This document shows, piece after piece, positions 59,441 to 64,000 of a stretch of DNA of 64,000 bases. Under the pieces are notes generated by a model, which searched no databases, was not told where the DNA came from, and was given only the letters and a program-made list of their open reading frames with translations. The position numbers and the translations under genes are program-made. The stretch lies in the NCBI GenBank assembly GCA_021613535.1, contig CP075497.1, positions 7,564,001 through 7,628,000 of the forward strand, given 5' to 3'. Positions within the stretch are counted from its first letter, which is position 1, and each line of letters opens with the position of its first letter. This DNA comes from Adineta vaga (taxonomy: Eukaryota > Rotifera).

Positions 59441-62400
59441 ATGCCTGGCGAAACTAAATTAGATGACCGACAACATGAACGTCATGTTTATTCATATACA
59501 TATAAGTCAGATGGTGATGCTGATGAAAATCCTCAAACAAATATTATGAAAGTAACAACAACGGTTGAAGAAGAGACAACACCCGACGGGATAAAAGTTG
59601 TACGAAAAAGAGAAGAATCTCAACAAGTTTCGAAAATTACCAAAGTCGAGAAAATTACTCGTGTCCATCATCATTTGATCGAACCATTGAACGGTGAATC
59701 GAATGGATATACTGATTCTAAACATAAAAGTTTGCTGAAACATGAATCAAGTGGCGGATTTCTTTCGAATTCATCCTATGCACAATATGAAAGTCTTACA
59801 AAAGGATTAACAAATGGAATGAAAAATTTCAATATTAATGAGAATAACAATACGGATGGATATTCAAATGGACGAAATGGCTCTCAACAACCGTTCAATG
59901 GAAATAGTTATAATGAACCAGAAAATAATAAAAGTATACTTTGTTTAAATTATCTTTTCTTAACAATGATTTTTCTTTTTTCTAGTAAGTACAGATGAGA
60001 AAAGCATGGGTTACGATCCCAATGATCCAAATTTAGTTGATGAACCTGATCTTGACGTAGAAAATCCATATGAAGGTCTAGGACCAGGTCGATCTGATCC
60101 AGTCAGTCGTGTTCTTATGCCAACAGCGGGACGACAATCACCAGATAGTATTGGACACGGTAATTCATTATTCCATTACATTTTTTGCTATAGTTGCTTG
60201 CTTTGTTTGTATATGCATTCCCTAATAAATTATTTCAGCTCCTCCTGGTTATGGTGAAGACTATGGAACAATAAGTCGTATGTATGCACCATATGGTCTA
60301 AATGAAGATGATTATACATCAAAAAGACGATCACCTTCTGTTGATACAGAATTTCGAGGTAAAATTTTCTTGCTTATTCCTGCATTGCTTTGCTTCACTT
60401 CTTTACACTATGGATTTATTTCATGACTATATATATATATGTATATTTTATAGAACAACATTGGCGTGATCCTGATTTAGAAGAAGTAATTGAATATCTT
60501 ACTCATTCAAGTGACGTGATTAAAGAGAATGCTGCCGCATATTTACAACATTTATGTTATAACGATGATAATATTAAATCTAAAACACGATCATTAAATG
60601 GAATAACTTATTTAGTTGCATTATTAAATCATGAAAAAGTAGAAATTCAAAAGAATGCATGTGGTGCTTTAAGAAATTTATGTTATGGAAAACGAAATGA
60701 TGAAAATAAAGTTCGAAAAAAAGATTTCTTTTTTTTAGACAAAAGAATTTCCTCTTTATTTATAGATTGAATTGAAAGATCGTGGTGGAATACCTGCATT
60801 AATTCATCTTTTACGTCGTACACCATATGAAGATGTTCGTGAAGCAGTTACAGCTGTACTTTGGAATGCTTCATCATCTCCTCATTTAAAAGGACAAATC
60901 GTTGATGAAGGTTTAAATGTTCTGGTAAAAAATATTCTTATTCCATTTTCGGGTTGGGATTCAGACATCAATAGACGATTAAATCCACAAGGAAAATTTC
61001 CACCCGTATTTAAAAATACAACCGGAATACTTCGGTAATGTTCGATTAGAATAGATCAATATTGGGAAATTAAATGTTATTTCTTCATTGTAGTAATTGT
61101 TCATCTGCTGATTATGAAGGTCGTCGTAAAATGCGTGAATGTGAAGGATTTATTCCATCATTACTTCATGCAGTTAATTCCAGTCTACAATCTTTAACTG
61201 AAATTGATAACAAATCCATTGAAAATTGTATGTGTGTTTTACGTAATTTATCTTACAAATTACAAGAAGTCATTGATCGAGATTATGATCGAAATTATCC
61301 ATCGAATATGAATACGACATCAACATGGAGTATGTCACCAGGAGCATCGAATGAAAAAATTAAAACGGGTTGTATGAGTTCGAAACAAAAGAAAACTAAA
61401 CAAATATATGAGCAAACAGGAAATAATATCTATGCTGTTATGCCACCACGACAAGGTCGACCTGTAGAAATGCTTTGGCAACCAGATGTCATTGTTACAT
61501 ATGTTCATCTCCTACGTAATAGTAGTAATCCAGATACATTAGAAGCAACGGCTGGTTGTATTCAAAATTTAAGTAAGGATTTTCATTTCTGTTGTTTCCT
61601 TTCATTAAAAAAATGTACATACATTGATTGATCTTTTCTTATTTAGCTGCTTGTTATTGGAAACCATCCATTGATTTACGTGCTGAAGTTCGAAAAGCTC
61701 GTGGTCTTGCTGAATTAGTTGATTTATTACGTGTCGTCGAATGTGATTCCGTTGTCAATGCATCAGCAATTGCTTTACGTAACTTAGCCATTGATCCAAA
61801 AAATTGTGATGTATTAGGTGGATGGGCTATTAAAGAATTGGTTGCTGTTTTACCTGATCCATCGGAACAATCAGCAAGTCGTCGTCGACATTCAGATGAA
61901 ACATTTGCATCAGTATTGGCTGCATTGAATGAAATCATTCGTACAAATGAAGTAAATGCAAAGATTTTATTTCAAGAAGGTGGCGTGACAAAAATGAAAG
62001 GTATTATGAATGCAAAAGGAAATACTTACAATTCAAAAGTTATTAAATATACTGCACATGTACTTAATACAATGTATAAACATAAATCATTACACGAATT
62101 TTATAAACAAAATAGTTATAAAGAAAATGATTTTCTACAACATCGATCAATCAATTCAAAATCATTAACATCAAGTCCACAATCAACATTACATAGACCA
62201 CGAGGTGATATGGGACAGCCAACACATTTTACAACAAAAGGAAAACAAATTGTTCGTCCACAAAGTAAAATCTAAGAAAATGATTGATTAATATAGAGAG
62301 AAAAAAACGAGAGATTTATATTTGATTTTTAGGATCGGAAGAATATCGAATGCAAAAACTGAATCAAAGTGCTGATAATCTATCAAGAACATATGGAAAT

Positions 62401-62659
62401 GGAGTAAGTCGTCGATATTTTCTAGCAATACAGTTTCACTGATTAGTATGCCTCTCAATATATGACTTTTTTTTGTCCATTGAATAGAATGTAATAATTT
62501 CCAAGAAATAATTTATGTCTTCTTTAGATGACACCGACTCATATGGATCCACATGCTGATTTATATGCTACAGTTCATAAAACTCGTTCACAACAAGTTC
62601 AACCAGCAACATGGAATCAACTAAATAATCCATCTGCATCGCCTGATTCCTGGGTATAA
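59441..62659 (+). CDS. CTNND2: p120/delta-catenin family armadillo protein
   Basis: Cytoplasmic partner of the juxtamembrane region of classical cadherins; it controls cadherin turnover and Rho GTPases. About 11 exons, starting MPGETKLDDRQHERHVYSYT. An unstructured N-terminal head (about 300 residues, with HHLIEPLNG and GLGPGRSDPVSR) precedes the armadillo repeats. These begin at WRDPDLEEVIEYLTHSSDVIKENAAAYLQHL and continue through KNACGALRNLCYG, TAVLWNASSSPHLK, ENCMCVLRNLSYKLQ and NASAIALRNLAID. A Lys/Arg-rich insert lies near 61370-61400 (SSKQKKTKQIYEQ). The last three exons are short, and the protein ends NPSASPDSWV. That C-terminal DSWV is the PDZ-binding motif known from ARVCF and delta-catenin, which supports that branch of the family. 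The exon joins I checked keep frame. Which vertebrate paralog is closest cannot be told; invertebrates usually have one. Confidence 0.92.
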
Positions 62660-63015
62660 TCTCATCGTTTCTTTTTCTCTTAAGCAAAATCTGTCAGATG
62701 TAAATTTGCCAAGACATAATACAAATTCAATGAAACTTTTGGTCTTCTCTTTTCTTTTATGATGCGTTTTTGTGCAATCTTTTCGTTGATATGCAAAGGA
62801 AGAAATCTGATGTTTTTCTTTTCATACGAGTTAATCAACACGTTTAATGTATAAAAGTGTTATTTTCTCTTTAATCAAGTTTTGTGTGTACGTTTGTTCT
62901 GTCTCTTCTCCTTGTTTCTTCGAACACAATCTCTTTTATAAAATAAAATTAAGAAATAATCAGATAAAGCAAAGAAGAAAAAAAAACGATAGTACATTCC
63001 ATTGACATTGTAAGA
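62660..63015. other. Convergent intergenic region
   Basis: T/A-rich 3' flanks of two converging genes, with AAAATAAAATTAAG near 62940 as a possible poly(A) region. No gene. Confidence 0.5.
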
Positions 63016-64000
63016 TTAACTATTCTTTTTCTCGGTTGGAATAATATATGGTTCTTTCAAACGAGGATCTTCATTAAGTTTAGTTTCCAATTGCAAATAT
63101 TTCTCTGTTGTTAATTGTTTATGTCTAGAAGAAAACGAATTTTCTTTTTCTTTCTATTGAAAAACAAAATAGATAAAGTTTGAACAAACCGATCTAATCG
63201 TTCTTCAAGTATATGTAAACGAAATTGTGCTTCTTGACATAAACGTTGATATTCGAGTTCATCTTCTTTCGTCATACCAATTTGATGTTTCTGATACCAT
63301 TGCTGTTTAGTTACAAGTTCTTGAATTTCACTTTCATAACGTGCTTGCATGAGATTAGCTTTACGAATGGAACGTTCTTTAAAGTCACGTTGAGCAGCAA
63401 TACGTAATTGTTGAGCAATTTGTGCATTGATTCGAGTAGGATTACCTTTAAAGAATTGTTATGAAAAGTAAATATAGTGTTGCAAAAAAGACAGATGAAA
63501 TACAAACCAATAGCAGCAAGAAATGGTGCAAGATAATTAATTTCAGGAATTTTCTTTTTATCACTTTCTTCTTTAGCTTTTTTCTCCTAAGAAAAGAAAT
63601 TCAATTGCAAATCGTCTATCTCAATTAAATTGTTTACTAACCAATGCTTCTCTATATTGTTTGGCTTTAATATTTCGATCTGTATCATAAACACTAACTT
63701 CGAGATCACTCGAAAGTTCTTCTTGTTGACGACGATATTCAAGATCACGTGTCTTTTAGAAACAGATATATTGATTTCTATGTAAAAGATAAAATATTTA
63801 CTTCTTCTTCAGCTCTTCGAACACGTCGAATAACTTCTTCTTCTTGTTCCATTAATTTAAGCATTTTATAATACAAATCACGTTTAGATAATTGTTTAAA
63901 ATCTTCATCAGCTTGGTAAGTTTCAAGTAGATCATCACTCCATTTTAATGTGACAGTTTTATCATTCCAATTCGCCTAAATCAATTAGAAAATGAATGCT
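63016..64000 (-). CDS. Coiled-coil protein, C-terminal part (gene continues beyond the window)
   Basis: Only the 3' exons lie in the window; the most upstream one begins at 63975 after an acceptor TTTAG, so the rest lies to the right. About six exons read in frame. The sequence is largely charged and helical (KLMEQEEEVIRRVRRAEEE; YRRQQEELSSDLEVSVYDT). It continues with PEINYLAPFLAAIGNPTRINAQIAQQLRIAAQRDFK, then a helix (MQARYESEIQELVTKQQWYQ) and the end YIIPTEKKNS. No membrane segment. Long alpha-helical rods of this type are common among ciliary axoneme proteins, and other ciliary genes lie in this window, but I cannot name the family. Confidence 0.7.

Noticed and set aside
1-64000. tRNA, rRNA or telomeric repeats
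   Set aside because: Scanning by eye found no cloverleaf, no rRNA-like blocks and no G-rich telomere repeats. A covariance-model search would be needed to exclude small RNAs fully.

Overview
This is a gene-dense, AT-rich animal nuclear DNA window. Evidence: 20 protein genes, almost all split by introns of about 45-70 nt with GT-AG ends, and a metazoan gene set (GCN1, ERLEC1, a tailless-type nuclear receptor, a protocadherin, a p120/delta-catenin, a K-Cl cotransporter, radial spoke and other ciliary proteins). Compactness, intron size and possible spliced-leader acceptors just upstream of some starts make a rotifer, perhaps bdelloid, my best guess. That is inference, not proof. I recognised no rRNA, tRNA, CRISPR array or intact transposon.

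Layout. 90-12319 (+): ERLEC1, an ER lectin of glycoprotein quality control, followed 148 bp downstream by GCN1, the large HEAT-repeat activator of the eIF2alpha kinase GCN2. 13248-15321 (+): an SLC43-like MFS transporter with one splice junction that cannot be read in frame. 15749-17076 (+): a secreted serine protease with altered pocket and activation residues. 17600-20943 (+): a His/Pro-rich repeat protein and an unrecognised protein. 21317-25267 (-): a micro-exon gene of unknown function and a small coiled-coil protein with two membrane segments, separated by a decayed GC-rich repeat.

25886-28506: two convergent genes 107 bp apart, a signal-peptide-bearing aldo-keto reductase (+) and an intronless isochorismatase-like hydrolase fused to a glutathione S-transferase (-). 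This fusion is the most unusual gene of the window and a candidate for horizontal acquisition. 28905-30937 (-): radial spoke head protein RSPH4A/6A. 32557-33842 (+): tailless/NR2E1-type nuclear receptor. 34019-37704 (-): an LRRC27-like protein and a probable ciliary/sperm microtubule-associated protein. The latter is head-to-head with a K-Cl cotransporter (37939-41904, +), which has a GC-AG intron and a 10-nt exon.

42385-46293 (-): protocadherin with about seven cadherin repeats. 50213-53540 (-): RBM12-like protein with five RRM-type regions. 56806-57642 (+): intronless UBASH3-like histidine phosphatase. 59441-62659 (+): p120/delta-catenin ending in a PDZ ligand. 63016 to the right edge (-): 3' part of a coiled-coil gene. 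The long gaps (46.3-50.2 kb, 53.5-56.8 kb, 57.6-59.4 kb) hold only simple repeats and no convincing genes. The genes are mostly unrelated housekeeping, ciliary, adhesion and transport functions; the only functional pairing suggested by position is the redox/detoxification pair at 25.9-28.5 kb.
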